From Calditrichota bacterium (GTDB lineage: Bacteria > Zhuqueibacterota > Zhuqueibacteria > Zhuqueibacterales > Geothermadaptataceae), in contig QQUE01000007.1 of NCBI GenBank assembly GCA_008501765.1, positions 62,001 through 126,000 of the forward strand: 64,000 nucleotides of DNA, given 5' to 3'. Within the stretch, counting starts at the first letter, position 1, and each line of letters opens with the position of its first letter. Shown here in pieces: positions 44,168-53,102 of the stretch. Both the position numbers and the translations under genes were made by a program. The notes below the pieces were generated by a model. The model worked only from the letters and a program-made list of their open reading frames with translations, searched no databases and was not told the DNA's origin.

Positions 44168-45871
44168 ATGAAGCAACTAAACTGGAAGACAAATGTAACA
44201 TCGATATCATTCGGTTTGCTAATTCTCGGGATTGGTTCAGTCTCAGCTCAATTTGACAAATCTGCCCCCGAAAAAATCTGGCAAACAAAACAAATTGATG
44301 TTCTGCAATCGAACTACAGAAATACGAATGGGATGCCATCACGAGATACTTTCCTGAAAAATCATGGGCTCTTCCAAGCTGAGGTGAATTACCGGGTTTC
44401 TGCTTATTTTACGATCAGTTTCAAACAAAATGATATAGTGGATTCAAATTCAAGACTGAAGCTGATAGAAGATGCGCACCCCGTTAGTATCGATTTTTAC
44501 TTAAAAAATGATAAAGTTTACAATTCCCCGAACAAGCTTTCGCCACTCTGGGATGGCCGGGTTTATGAAGATAACAATAAAATTGTCGTCGGTGGCTACT
44601 CCTCGCGCCACAATGAGAGACCTGTTGGCCGTTTTAATGACTCCGGAAAATTTGAAGTTACGCTCGATAAAAATTTAATCGCCGAATTTCCAATTCTTCA
44701 GACACCAGCGGAAGCGATTATTTTTGATCCTTTTGAATGGAGAATCTATAAAATTGAACCCACAAATGGCGAATCTGTTCGCGAGGAAAGTCAGCAATAC
44801 TTGCCAATATCAATGTATGATTCACAGGGACAACTGATAGGTGGGATCCAATTCGAGATTAAAAAAGAAGAGAATAATCTGGTCCTTTTTGGAAATATTG
44901 ACGGTAATGTTTTGAAAATTGCAGAAGCTGGTTTAGACTCGGAAATTATTAACAAACGGGAAGGGTATCAACCACAATTGCAAGATGGCTGCGTGCAACC
45001 GGAAGGTGGCAAGGTTGTTACTTTGACTTTTAAAGGCCGCTTCACTGATAATTTGATTGCGCAAAATGATATGCTTTTTTTGAAAAATTACCACCATGAG
45101 AATCGGAAAGTCGCTAAGCAGAAAAGAACTTCAATTAAAATTGATGGGCATTTTGAAGACTGGCGAAATATTGCAGGCATCAGCGATCCGAAAGGCGATT
45201 ACGTTTCCTATCTTTATCCCAATCCGGATACAGATATTCTTCAATTTAAAGTGAGCAACGATGATAAATACCTGTATTTTTACTCACGCGTCGCAGGTGT
45301 GCATGGACGCACCGGGGGAAAAGGGCGTTATTATTGGTATACTTACATTGATGTCGATGCCAATCCAAACACAGGATACCCGCCAACACGGGATGATAAT
45401 TGTTATTTTGGCATCGCAATTGGTGATGATTGTGAAGCACAGTTTGAGTTCATTGGCAATAAATTTATCAAAACCTTTTTTGGTTTTACTGGAATGGGGA
45501 CAGAAAAGCAATCAATAGATGGGAAGTTAACTCTCGGCCCATCTTATTATTCTGCAAAAGATTTACAGGGAAAAATGCGTGATCGCTACAAAGTTGAATA
45601 CGTAAATCGCAATGGGACACGTTCGACGACTCACGATTATACGGAAGGCACCAGTGAAGATTTAATCATTGCCCTTTCTGCCGATGGTTCTGAAGTGGAA
45701 ATGCGAGCGGAATTGGCGGGATTTTTGTGGGACGAAAATGGCAAACCAATTGTCTCCACCGGGCAAATAATAAATATCGCCGTTGGTGCTGAGGGATCAA
45801 GTGATTTCTATGGATCGGATGATTGGGGTGCAGATTCAAGCCCGGTTATCTACGGCTATAAGATTCAATAG
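44168..45871 (+). CDS. Secreted protein with C-terminal CBM9/DOMON-like domain, function unknown
   Basis: About 567 residues from ATG 44168, where the signal peptide begins (cleavage after SVSA); the track's ATG 44102 would add an unrelated leader. The N-terminal 300 residues are strand-rich and not assigned to a family. From about residue 325, KIDGHFEDWRNIAGISDP, DKYLYFYSRV and DVDANPNTGYPP resemble the CBM9/DOMON-like sandwich found in secreted proteins. A carbohydrate- or heme-type ligand is possible but not shown. It follows the M16 protease by 119 nt on the same strand. Confidence 0.6.
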   Translation: MKQLNWKTNVTSISFGLLILGIGSVSAQFDKSAPEKIWQTKQIDVLQSNYRNTNGMPSRDTFLKNHGLFQAEVNYRVSAYFTISFKQNDIVDSNSRLKLIEDAHPVSIDFYLKNDKVYNSPNKLSPLWDGRVYEDNNKIVVGGYSSRHNERPVGRFNDSGKFEVTLDKNLIAEFPILQTPAEAIIFDPFEWRIYKIEPTNGESVREESQQYLPISMYDSQGQLIGGIQFEIKKEENNLVLFGNIDGNVLKIAEAGLDSEIINKREGYQPQLQDGCVQPEGGKVVTLTFKGRFTDNLIAQNDMLFLKNYHHENRKVAKQKRTSIKIDGHFEDWRNIAGISDPKGDYVSYLYPNPDTDILQFKVSNDDKYLYFYSRVAGVHGRTGGKGRYYWYTYIDVDANPNTGYPPTRDDNCYFGIAIGDDCEAQFEFIGNKFIKTFFGFTGMGTEKQSIDGKLTLGPSYYSAKDLQGKMRDRYKVEYVNRNGTRSTTHDYTEGTSEDLIIALSADGSEVEMRAELAGFLWDENGKPIVSTGQIINIAVGAEGSSDFYGSDDWGADSSPVIYGYKIQ

Positions 45872-45937
45872 CTACGCTCAACCGGGAAAGCGCTCTTTTT
45901 AATCTATACTGTTTTGCAATTGTAAGTTCCTATTCTT

Positions 45938-46038
45938 GTCATTCCGGGCGCCTTCTTTTTAGGCGTACCGGAATCCCCTTGAGCCTACCACATTTTGAGA
46001 TTCCGGGAATTGATAAAAAGCATCAAACCCGGAATGAC
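45938..46038. repeat. Intergenic palindromic repeat between convergent genes
   Basis: GTCATTCCGGG at 45938-45948 and CCCGGAATGAC at 46028-46038 are an 11-bp terminal inverted repeat of a 101-bp segment. Inside it CCGGAATC and GATTCCGG form a nested pair. The element is non-coding and lies between convergent genes, where it may also help termination. Terminal GTCATTCC-type palindromes are common as dispersed intergenic repeats, but no second copy was seen in this window. Confidence 0.7.
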
Positions 46039-46085
46039 TTCCTGAACTCGTATTATAAGACATTACTTTTGCAAATCGTTATAAA

Positions 46086-47081
46086 TTAAAATTTCCATAA
46101 TGGTATAATTTCAACTTGCAATATGTTAAACCACTCATAAAGCAATGGAATTTTAATAAATAACAACGCGATGCAGGCTAAGAGACAAAGCATCATATAA
46201 AGAATTAGTCCACGCTCACGGTAAAGTTTTTCAGGCGTTTGCACAGAGCTTTCCACTGCTAAACTGATTTTCACATAAAACGCAACGAACCCGGCGATGA
46301 AAGGTGTTGCCAGAACGAGCTCAAAATGGTATTTGACGATAAAAACACCGAAGAATAACGCAAACAATGAAATATAGTAAAACATACTGATTAACAACCT
46401 GGATTCATCATAATATTGAAAAGACCGCCGGTAGTTTCCCGCAACGGTGGGATCGTTTATACTGCGGAATTCGGCAAACCGTTTCGTGGCCATAAAAAAA
46501 GCGCCAATTTGCCAATAGGCAATGAGCAATGAAATGGATGGCAAAATATCGGGAATTATCGCAAACCAACCTAACAACAATCGGATTGGGTTGTTAATTG
46601 ATTCACTTAAAACGTCAACGTACGGTAAATCTTTCGACCGAAATGGTTTCACATTATAAATAATGCCCATGATGAAGAAAAAAAACGTCGTTATCAGGAA
46701 TGGAATATTAACCATTGCTGCAAGCCCGATTCCCAACAGGAATAACAGCAGCCATTCAATGTAGGCATAAGTTATGTTAATTTTGCCGGAGGGGATGGGG
46801 CGGTATTTCTTTGTCGGATGCAAAATATCAAATTCTGCATCCTTAATTTCGTTGATAACATAATTACTTGAGGCAATAAAACAGGTCGCTGAGATTGCGA
46901 ATAGCAGTTTTAGAATTACACCGGTTGAAAAATAGTCAGGTGCATGGAAGTAGGCAAGTAAAATTCCCAAAACCATAAATACATTTTTAAACCAGTGGTC
47001 GACTCGTGCTATATCTATATAGTCTTTAATCATCATCCACGTTGTCCGCTGAGTGACATTTTCCTGATTGATATTTTGCAT
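46086..47081 (-). CDS. UbiA-family prenyltransferase (decaprenyl-phosphate phosphoribosyltransferase-like)
   Basis: The 331-aa membrane protein has about nine helices. The first aspartate motif is SNYVINEIKDAEFD followed by HPTKKYRPIPSG, and the second is around NVKPFRSKDLPYVDVLSES. The RVDHWFKN start and RPIPSG are reminiscent of 5-phosphoribosyl-1-diphosphate:decaprenyl-phosphate phosphoribosyltransferase more than of quinone-pathway UbiA. Pairing with a HAD phosphatase 18 nt upstream matches the synthase-phosphatase arrangement of decaprenyl-phosphoryl-ribose synthesis. A quinone or heme prenyltransferase remains possible. Confidence 0.8.
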   Translation of the reverse strand: MQNINQENVTQRTTWMMIKDYIDIARVDHWFKNVFMVLGILLAYFHAPDYFSTGVILKLLFAISATCFIASSNYVINEIKDAEFDILHPTKKYRPIPSGKINITYAYIEWLLLFLLGIGLAAMVNIPFLITTFFFFIMGIIYNVKPFRSKDLPYVDVLSESINNPIRLLLGWFAIIPDILPSISLLIAYWQIGAFFMATKRFAEFRSINDPTVAGNYRRSFQYYDESRLLISMFYYISLFALFFGVFIVKYHFELVLATPFIAGFVAFYVKISLAVESSVQTPEKLYRERGLILYMMLCLLACIALLFIKIPLLYEWFNILQVEIIPLWKF

Positions 47082-47099
47082 TTCCTGAATCCTGTAGAG

Positions 47100-47762
47100 T
47101 TAAGTTTGATAATTTTCCGGCCAACGAATAATCTCATTTTTTTTGACCAACCAGGCAGACTTGGCATACAGCATCAGCGGGGCATCTGACCGACAATCAG
47201 AAAAGGCCTCATAGGTAATTTCTGACAAGCGCACACCCAGGTCGGATTGAATTCGCACTACTTTTTCGAGACCAAGGCAATTGATACCGGTGACGTAGCC
47301 AGTTACCCTGTCCCTGAAAAATTCTGCTTTGGTTCCGATTATACCGTCAACGGGTAGATATTCATTTAAATATTGGGTGTAAAAATAAAATGATCCCGAA
47401 ATAATATAGATTTTATACCCTGACTTTTTCAGCTCAATTAGGCGGTCAATTACAGTTTGATTTTTTTTATCAGTCCAGAATTTTCGCCAGAAATTCACTG
47501 CATATTTTTCTACTGCATCCTTACGAGCTCCTTTCATAAAAGCTCGTAAAAAGGCAGTTTTAATATAAACACGCTCTCGCTTTTCGATTACATAACGCAA
47601 GATGGATACCGGCAAGGTGAGCATGAACAATATACGCCACGGATGGCGGTAAAACCAGCCCAGAAGGAAAGGGATGTAACTATCAGTTTTAATTAATGTG
47701 TAATCGAGATCAAAAAATGCCCAAAGTTTTTTCTCATTCTCAATATTTTGCAAAATTTCCAA
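47100..47762 (-). CDS. HAD-superfamily phosphatase (SerB/IB type)
   Basis: The 220-aa protein has the nucleophile motif FDLDYTL, the second motif IISGS and the acidic motif SDCRSDAPLM. Hydrophobic segments in the cap (LLGWFYRHPWRILFMLTL, residues 33-50) suggest membrane association, as in HAD proteins that act on lipid-linked phosphates. Start is TTG 47762. It is translated with the UbiA-family gene (18-nt gap), so the substrate is probably the polyprenyl-linked product of that enzyme. Confidence 0.85.
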   Translation of the reverse strand: MEILQNIENEKKLWAFFDLDYTLIKTDSYIPFLLGWFYRHPWRILFMLTLPVSILRYVIEKRERVYIKTAFLRAFMKGARKDAVEKYAVNFWRKFWTDKKNQTVIDRLIELKKSGYKIYIISGSFYFYTQYLNEYLPVDGIIGTKAEFFRDRVTGYVTGINCLGLEKVVRIQSDLGVRLSEITYEAFSDCRSDAPLMLYAKSAWLVKKNEIIRWPENYQT

Positions 47763-47973
47763 CCCTGTTTACTTGGTAGCGTTTGATCTGAAAATCGTTG
47801 TTGTTTTTGCTGAGATAAATTATTATTGCGGATCTCGAAATTAAGGCAATTCCATTTTCGACAGGCTGTTGCGAAGAAAATTTAAATGCAGTAAATATTT
47901 TAAAAAAACTACCGGTCACACAAATTTTTGCTGAAATAAAAATAAATAAAGATTTCTATCAATGAATTTTGGT

Positions 47974-48603
47974 CTATTCTTCATCACGCACTTTGATTGC
48001 AGTGGCTAATTCAGGGTGTTTTCCATTGATGTCGAAATAAAAATTACGGATGCGGTCCATGTCATTTTTAATGTCTCCACTGGGGATGAAGGAGAGCCCA
48101 AAACCCGCTTCCTTGCGCGAATAGTCAAGGTAGCCGCAGATGATCGGCACTTGTGCTTTGTGCGCAATCCAATAAAACCCTGATTTCCAATAGTCGCTTT
48201 TTTTGCGGGTTCCCGAAGCAGCGATTGCGACCACAAGTTTTTTCGAATTATTGAATTTTTCTACCATTTGATCGACTATGCCGTTTTTGCTATCCCTTTC
48301 AATGGCGATACCGCCTAAGCTCCGCATAAATCCACCGAACGGTTTTTTAAAAAGTGTATGTTTGCCCATCCAGGCAATTTTGAGGCGAAAAACATAGCAT
48401 GTGACCAGGGCAAGTGGAAAATCCCAATTGCTGGTATGTGGGGCCCCAACGATGATAAATTTTTCTGCCGCAGGAAGTTCACCCGCAACTTTCCATCTGA
48501 TTAGCCACATCCATAAACGTCCAAATCCATATTTCAACAGGCCGGATGTTGGACCGTTGTGGGATACTTTTTTGTTTCGCATACTTTGACTTTCGCATAT
48601 CAT
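47974..48603 (-). CDS. Lysophospholipid acyltransferase family protein (PlsC-like)
   Basis: The 209-aa protein carries a PlsC-like catalytic block APHTSNWDF (usually NHxxxxD) and ERDSKNG, with AASGTRKK as the third block. It is shorter than typical PlsC and resembles the group annotated as glycerol acyltransferases in which the His-Asp pair is HTSNWD. The role would be acylation of a lipid or glycolipid at the inner membrane. A second start, eight codons in (48582), is possible. It lies 211 nt upstream of the HAD gene on the same strand. Confidence 0.8.
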   Translation of the reverse strand: MICESQSMRNKKVSHNGPTSGLLKYGFGRLWMWLIRWKVAGELPAAEKFIIVGAPHTSNWDFPLALVTCYVFRLKIAWMGKHTLFKKPFGGFMRSLGGIAIERDSKNGIVDQMVEKFNNSKKLVVAIAASGTRKKSDYWKSGFYWIAHKAQVPIICGYLDYSRKEAGFGLSFIPSGDIKNDMDRIRNFYFDINGKHPELATAIKVRDEE

Positions 48604-49212
48604 GATAATGGAAACTATGAGATTAAAATATAATAGAAATAAGAAGAATTTACAGTATTTTTTTGCCGCTTTTAAAAAAATGAGATATTGTTAGCTTACG
48701 GAAGAGCGGATTGGAAACCGAAGAATTTCATTGGATTTAACAAGTCCGCTGGACTGGTATTGTGAAGCAATTCCGTGTTCAAATGGAATAGCGCCTGCCT
48801 CTGTTTTGGCGCATTGGTGCCGCCGGTTTTCATTGTATAGGAACTGCCGCGTCTACCGTCTCCAGGTTTCATCAAAAGTAATTGAAATATACTGATGGTG
48901 CTCGATTGCGCTTATGCCCCCATCTCAACTCTAAATTAAATCTGTGGTGAATACGCCACAGTTGTGGTTTTTATTCACTCCCATTTCTTTCTTCTCGCAA
49001 AGCATCAGTTTTTCTTAACTAAGTAAAATCAATCACTTGTCATTGTGTTAACAACAATGGCACAGCTATTGACATAGAACAACCAACAATTGTTTCACGG
49101 ATTCGTGAGTTGCCAAGGATTGCATCTTACTTTTAACCACAGGATTTAACAAAATTACGAAATTCACTTAGTTTATCATTTAATTTTAGAAATCTATCAT
49201 CAGGAGTAAAAC
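48604..49212. other. Long intergenic region with minor hairpins
   Basis: This 609-nt gap lies between divergent genes. It holds a short minus-strand frame (48696-48872, listed separately), a small hairpin CTGTGG/CCACAG at 48942-48961 and the palindrome CATTGT/ACAATG at 49041-49059, which could be an operator for the lipoprotein gene. TTGACA occurs at 49069-49074 without a good -10. Nothing else was recognised. Confidence 0.45.
48696..48872 (-). CDS. Possible short ORF or gene remnant, unrecognised
   Basis: A 58-codon frame below the track's length limit runs from ATG 48872 to TAA 48696 and stays open for 13 more codons upstream. The product would be basic, with KPGDGRRGSSYTM and ELLHNTSPADLL. 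I recognise no family and no ribosome-binding site. It may be a remnant of a larger gene or a conserved non-coding element that happens to be open. Confidence 0.2.
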   Translation of the reverse strand: MKPGDGRRGSSYTMKTGGTNAPKQRQALFHLNTELLHNTSPADLLNPMKFFGFQSALP

Positions 49213-50610
49213 ATGAAATTATTTAAAGAAATTTTTGTACTTTTTCTTGCCGGATTGTACGTTTTTGGCTGCGAAACAGCGCCAACAGATCCGACTCAGG
49301 TCGAGGACAACAAAACGCTGGAAAATGCAACGTCTCAAAATGTTGCCCTGTTCAATACTTTGTCATCCGTTAATCAGATCGGCTCTGTTATGAACGGACC
49401 TGATGCCAATATTCAAATTGGCGATGCTGATATTTCAAATCCTCAGGCTTCAAAAGCATTTTCAGAAACAATAAAAAATGCAGCGTTAGCACAATTGCGC
49501 AGTGGATTATTAAAAAAACGCAGTTATAACACGCTCTCCGATTCCCTTTTGTGGGAGCTCATCGTGCAGCGCGAGTTTCTCGGTTTTACAGAGCGCACCC
49601 GTGTATATTATGATTATGCTAGTGGCAAAGCCATAGTTGAAAATGTAAAATACGACTATGATGAACGTCATTGGCTTGTGCTCGATTCTGCGCGTGTATA
49701 TGCAGATCTGGCCGGAACTCTGGAAGATGATACCGATGATACCATTGAATCGCTTTACGAAAACAAACTTTACAAGGAAGGGCATTTTATTTTACAAGTC
49801 GTTTCTAATATTGAAATTGATCCTTATGCTCCCGGTACGGAGCCGATCTCTGCAAGGGCACAAACAGAGACATATTATCCCGATGGCAGCTTCGTAAGCA
49901 AAAAAAATGAGCAAGCCAGTTTTAAAAATGGTACCGGCAGTTGGACAAAAGAAATAGAATATTCGGACGGCACCAAAAGTCACGAACAATTTACCTTCAA
50001 TGAAGACGGTACCGGCACATTTGAAGAAGAACGGCGTTTCGGTATCAAAATCAGCGGTACATTTGACAGCGCCGATGATGACGGCGTTGGCAGTTTCACC
50101 AAATTGACGACATTTCCCGAAGGCAGCGCATTGCAATCGATGTATGAAGCGGGTGATTTTACGATGAATTTACAGGATTCAACATTGCATGGCTCCTTTG
50201 AAAAAGAACTGCGTTTCCTCAATGGATCTGTACTGAAAGAAAGTATTTCTATCGATGAAAGTTACAATAACGGCTATAAAACAACCGTCCTCGTAATTGA
50301 TAAATACGATGGCAGTTTTGGCACCGTCACTATTAAAGAAAATGACGGCGGCAACCATGTATCAGGTATATGGACTGAAAAAGACGGCACATACATACTC
50401 TCTGAAACTGATTTTTATCCCGATGGCAGTGCTCGCATGGAATTCAAGGTTTATGAGTCGGAAGAGGCTTTTAATAATGGCGATGATCCAATCGTTAGTG
50501 GCCTGTTCAATTTTAATCCTGACAGTTCTGGATCAGGAACAGCGTCCGATGCAGATGGCACTTATGACGTCACTATCAATTCCGATGGCAGCCAGACAAT
50601 CACCAATTAA
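49213..50610 (+). CDS. Lipoprotein with DG-rich strand repeats
   Basis: The 465-aa protein has a lipobox (VFGC) and an AGGAG ribosome-binding site. From about residue 220 it is built from irregular repeats of roughly 20-25 residues with a turn of the type (Y/F)xxDG(S/T), for example YYPDGSF, YSDGTK, NEDGTG, YDGSFG and INSDGSQ. Such repeats form a beta-sheet stack similar to MORN-like or YD-type repeats. The function is unknown. The gene is flanked by a long upstream region and two terminator-like hairpins downstream. Confidence 0.65.
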   Translation: MKLFKEIFVLFLAGLYVFGCETAPTDPTQVEDNKTLENATSQNVALFNTLSSVNQIGSVMNGPDANIQIGDADISNPQASKAFSETIKNAALAQLRSGLLKKRSYNTLSDSLLWELIVQREFLGFTERTRVYYDYASGKAIVENVKYDYDERHWLVLDSARVYADLAGTLEDDTDDTIESLYENKLYKEGHFILQVVSNIEIDPYAPGTEPISARAQTETYYPDGSFVSKKNEQASFKNGTGSWTKEIEYSDGTKSHEQFTFNEDGTGTFEEERRFGIKISGTFDSADDDGVGSFTKLTTFPEGSALQSMYEAGDFTMNLQDSTLHGSFEKELRFLNGSVLKESISIDESYNNGYKTTVLVIDKYDGSFGTVTIKENDGGNHVSGIWTEKDGTYILSETDFYPDGSARMEFKVYESEEAFNNGDDPIVSGLFNFNPDSSGSGTASDADGTYDVTINSDGSQTITN

Positions 50611-50627
50611 TATTTACGTTCCCCAAT

Positions 50628-50708
50628 CTCGGAGATAACAGGAAAGTTGTCTCCGAGCCGTATCCTGCACTGTCCGGAGAGTTAACACCATCTCCGGACT
50701 TGTTTTTT
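50628..50708 (+). terminator. Tandem hairpins with shared core after the lipoprotein gene
   Basis: The first hairpin pairs CTCGGAGATAAC (50628-50639) with GTTGTCTCCGAG (50646-50657), one wobble. The second pairs GTCCGGAGA (50672-50680) with TCTCCGGAC (50691-50699) and is followed by a T tract to 50708, making it the likely terminator. Both share CGGAGA/TCTCCG, so their arms can also pair crosswise. Confidence 0.75.
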
Positions 50709-50934
50709 TCAATGCGATTATATGTATCTCGTGATATCCGTTGTTTTATGGTGTTTTTACTTGTCCTGCTTATTAAATGGTTTAAATTATGGCATATCAG
50801 CAAGAGCTTGATTTTAGTCAGGATACACATTTTTTTCTGGGACGGAAATGGGATACATGGTTTGCAGGAATTGTTTTTCTAAATTATCTTAATAATAGCT
50901 CTTTACCATCGATTGTTAATAAACCGGTGAAAAA

Positions 50935-51019
50935 GTGCCGCGCACTTATTTGATTTAATTAATTTGAGAAGCTGATTATGATGATCGATCATAACAAAAA
51001 CCAAGTAAGTGCGCGGCAC
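50935..51019. repeat. 85-bp element with 14-bp terminal inverted repeats
   Basis: GTGCCGCGCACTTA (50935-50948) and TAAGTGCGCGGCAC (51006-51019) are perfect inverted copies. The AT-rich centre holds a smaller palindrome TTATGAT/ATCATAA. The G/C-rich ends contrast with the surroundings. It lies about 70 nt upstream of the BamA-like gene and would form a stable hairpin if transcribed. A MITE-like element or a regulatory hairpin are both possible. Confidence 0.7.
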
Positions 51020-51087
51020 AACACGTGCGATATAAATTCTAAAAATAGTCTTTTATCCCGGTGATTGACCGAGAAATGATCTCTAAA

Positions 51088-52428
51088 ATGAAAAAAAGAT
51101 TAATAAGTATTTTTGTTTTGACTTCCTGCTTCGTCACTGCTGTTTCATTTGCTCAATCAAAATCATCGAATCCCGATCTCATTGTTCAGGCCATCGAAAT
51201 TACCGGGCAAACAAAAACGCGCGCTAATGTCATCACTAATTATCTCACCTTTCATGTCAATGGATCCATTTCACCGGAAAAGATAGAAGCCAGCTGGCAA
51301 CTACTCAAGCAAACCAATTTCTTTAAAAATGTTGAAATTTACACCCGGCCAGGGAAAGAAAAGGGGCTCGTAATCGCGATAATTGAAATCGAAGATCGGC
51401 GCCGGCCTTATTTTGAATTTGCCGGCGGTCATAGCGATTTGGATGGCTGGTATTTTGTCCCAGCAAGTTTTCGCTTCGATAATCAATTTGGGCGCGGGAA
51501 TCTGCTCGATATCCAGATTTATCTCAGTGACAGGACGAGTAAATTTTCTATCAATTACAAACATCCCTATCTTTTTGACGGCAGCTCCTACTTTTCAACA
51601 GAATTGTATGGTGGTGGACGGCAGTACATTCATTATTTAAATGGCTTGCAAGCACAACAGGATGTCAATTTCACCGGACTAAAAATGCATATCGGTGGCA
51701 ATGAGGGGCTTTTTCGCTTCATTAAATTAGGCATTCAAGTTGAAAAATTTGAACCGAAAAATGAACTCAAATTTTCTAATAATGATTCAGTAGTCGTCGA
51801 TTTACAAATTCCCCCTGATTTGCGCCCAAACGATGAGATGACGAAAGCTTCAGCTTTCACGCTTGCCCTGGGTTTTGATGGGCGTGACAACATCTATTAC
51901 CCGAAAAAGGGGTTTTGGGGGGCAGCAATTTATGAAAAGGCGACAAAAGAGCTCAACTCCGAATTTGAGTACAGTCGCGTTCTGCTCGACGGCCGGTTTT
52001 ATCAAAAAATATTTGGCACGCATGTATTGGCGCTCAATGTGAAAAATGCCTATGCAAGCGAAGATTCTCCTTTTTTTAAACGGTTTTATCTTGGTGGAGC
52101 CAATTCCTTGCGCGGCTTTTCTGAGCGGCGTTTGACACCGGTTGGCTATGGGACGAAATTATTCTTAGGAAATATCGAATACCGGTTTGCGCTAACAAAT
52201 AAAATGGTTGCAGAGCCACCTGTTTTTGGCGTATTGTTTTATAGCCAGGGTGGTTTATGGCAGAATGACGCTAAAATCAACACCGATGAAATGTTCAAAT
52301 CCCTCGGATTCGGATTACGTTTTAGATTGCCAATTTTGGGGCTGACCCGTGTAGATTTTGCATTTCCAACGACAGTTTTGGACGATGAAGATTTTCAGCT
52401 CCATATTTCGTTGGGGCAGACATTTTAA
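51088..52428 (+). CDS. BamA/TamA-like outer-membrane protein with a single POTRA
   Basis: About 446 residues from ATG 51088, where the signal peptide begins; GTG 51061 and ATG 51076 are in frame upstream. After the signal peptide one POTRA domain is visible (IVQAIEITGQTKTRANVITNYL, in parts). The barrel follows with FYLGGANSLRGF, equivalent to the conserved loop-6 (V/L)RGF motif of the Omp85 superfamily, and ends GQTF with a terminal aromatic residue. It is much shorter than five-POTRA BamA, so it is an accessory Omp85 member rather than the housekeeping one. Its stop overlaps the next start (TAATG). Confidence 0.85.
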   Translation: MKKRLISIFVLTSCFVTAVSFAQSKSSNPDLIVQAIEITGQTKTRANVITNYLTFHVNGSISPEKIEASWQLLKQTNFFKNVEIYTRPGKEKGLVIAIIEIEDRRRPYFEFAGGHSDLDGWYFVPASFRFDNQFGRGNLLDIQIYLSDRTSKFSINYKHPYLFDGSSYFSTELYGGGRQYIHYLNGLQAQQDVNFTGLKMHIGGNEGLFRFIKLGIQVEKFEPKNELKFSNNDSVVVDLQIPPDLRPNDEMTKASAFTLALGFDGRDNIYYPKKGFWGAAIYEKATKELNSEFEYSRVLLDGRFYQKIFGTHVLALNVKNAYASEDSPFFKRFYLGGANSLRGFSERRLTPVGYGTKLFLGNIEYRFALTNKMVAEPPVFGVLFYSQGGLWQNDAKINTDEMFKSLGFGLRFRLPILGLTRVDFAFPTTVLDDEDFQLHISLGQTF

Positions 52429-53102
52429 TGAGAAAAAATTCTGTGATAAAACTTCGTTTTATATTTATTTATGCAATGCATACAAGTCTTTTTTCCATCG
52501 CCGGTTTTTCTCAAACGCACACCATTAAAATTGTGGAATTGCGTTCTTACACTAAAAATGAATCGATTGGTGCAAATCTGGTTTTGGCGCCGTTCTTTTC
52601 GGAAAAAGTGAGCGGCACGATCCAAAGTGGTTTGCCCTCAGTTTTGGAAATTGAGTTGTTAGTTCGTGATCGGAATGATAAAAATATCGGGGAAAATCGA
52701 ATTATCCGGCGAATTTCTTACAATATTTGGGACGAAAAATATCGCATCGATAGCCCCGATACCTCGCTGTTTTTTACTTTATTTGCTGATTTACAAAATA
52801 CCTGCCTGTTACTAAAATCTACTCCATTTATAACCAGAAACAAACTGGATGAAAATCACCTCGCTCAAATATATGTCCGTGGTACACTGCGGCTCATTAG
52901 TTCCTCACAAAGCCGAAAATTAGCCGGCTGGCTCGATGCTTCTGCTCAAGCTCCGGAAACGATTTCTTCGGACGAAAGCAGCAGCGGATTTCGACTGAAT
53001 TTTAGCGCTCTCGTCTCTCTTTTTATGGGAAATTCTCCGGAAAGAAGAACGAATGCACCTTGGCAGCAATTTCCGTTTCCAATAAACGGTCGGGATCAAT
53101 GA
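52428..53102 (+). CDS. DUF4390-like secreted or periplasmic protein
   Basis: The 224-aa protein has an N-terminal signal sequence (cut near AGFSQ). Its strand pattern, with LPSVLEIELLVRDRN and ISYNIWDEKYRI, resembles DUF4390 proteins, which in proteobacteria also precede NtrY-type kinases. It overlaps the upstream barrel gene by one base and the kinase start by four (ATGA). A role as a periplasmic input partner of the kinase is inferred from this context. Confidence 0.6.
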   Translation: MRKNSVIKLRFIFIYAMHTSLFSIAGFSQTHTIKIVELRSYTKNESIGANLVLAPFFSEKVSGTIQSGLPSVLEIELLVRDRNDKNIGENRIIRRISYNIWDEKYRIDSPDTSLFFTLFADLQNTCLLLKSTPFITRNKLDENHLAQIYVRGTLRLISSSQSRKLAGWLDASAQAPETISSDESSSGFRLNFSALVSLFMGNSPERRTNAPWQQFPFPINGRDQ

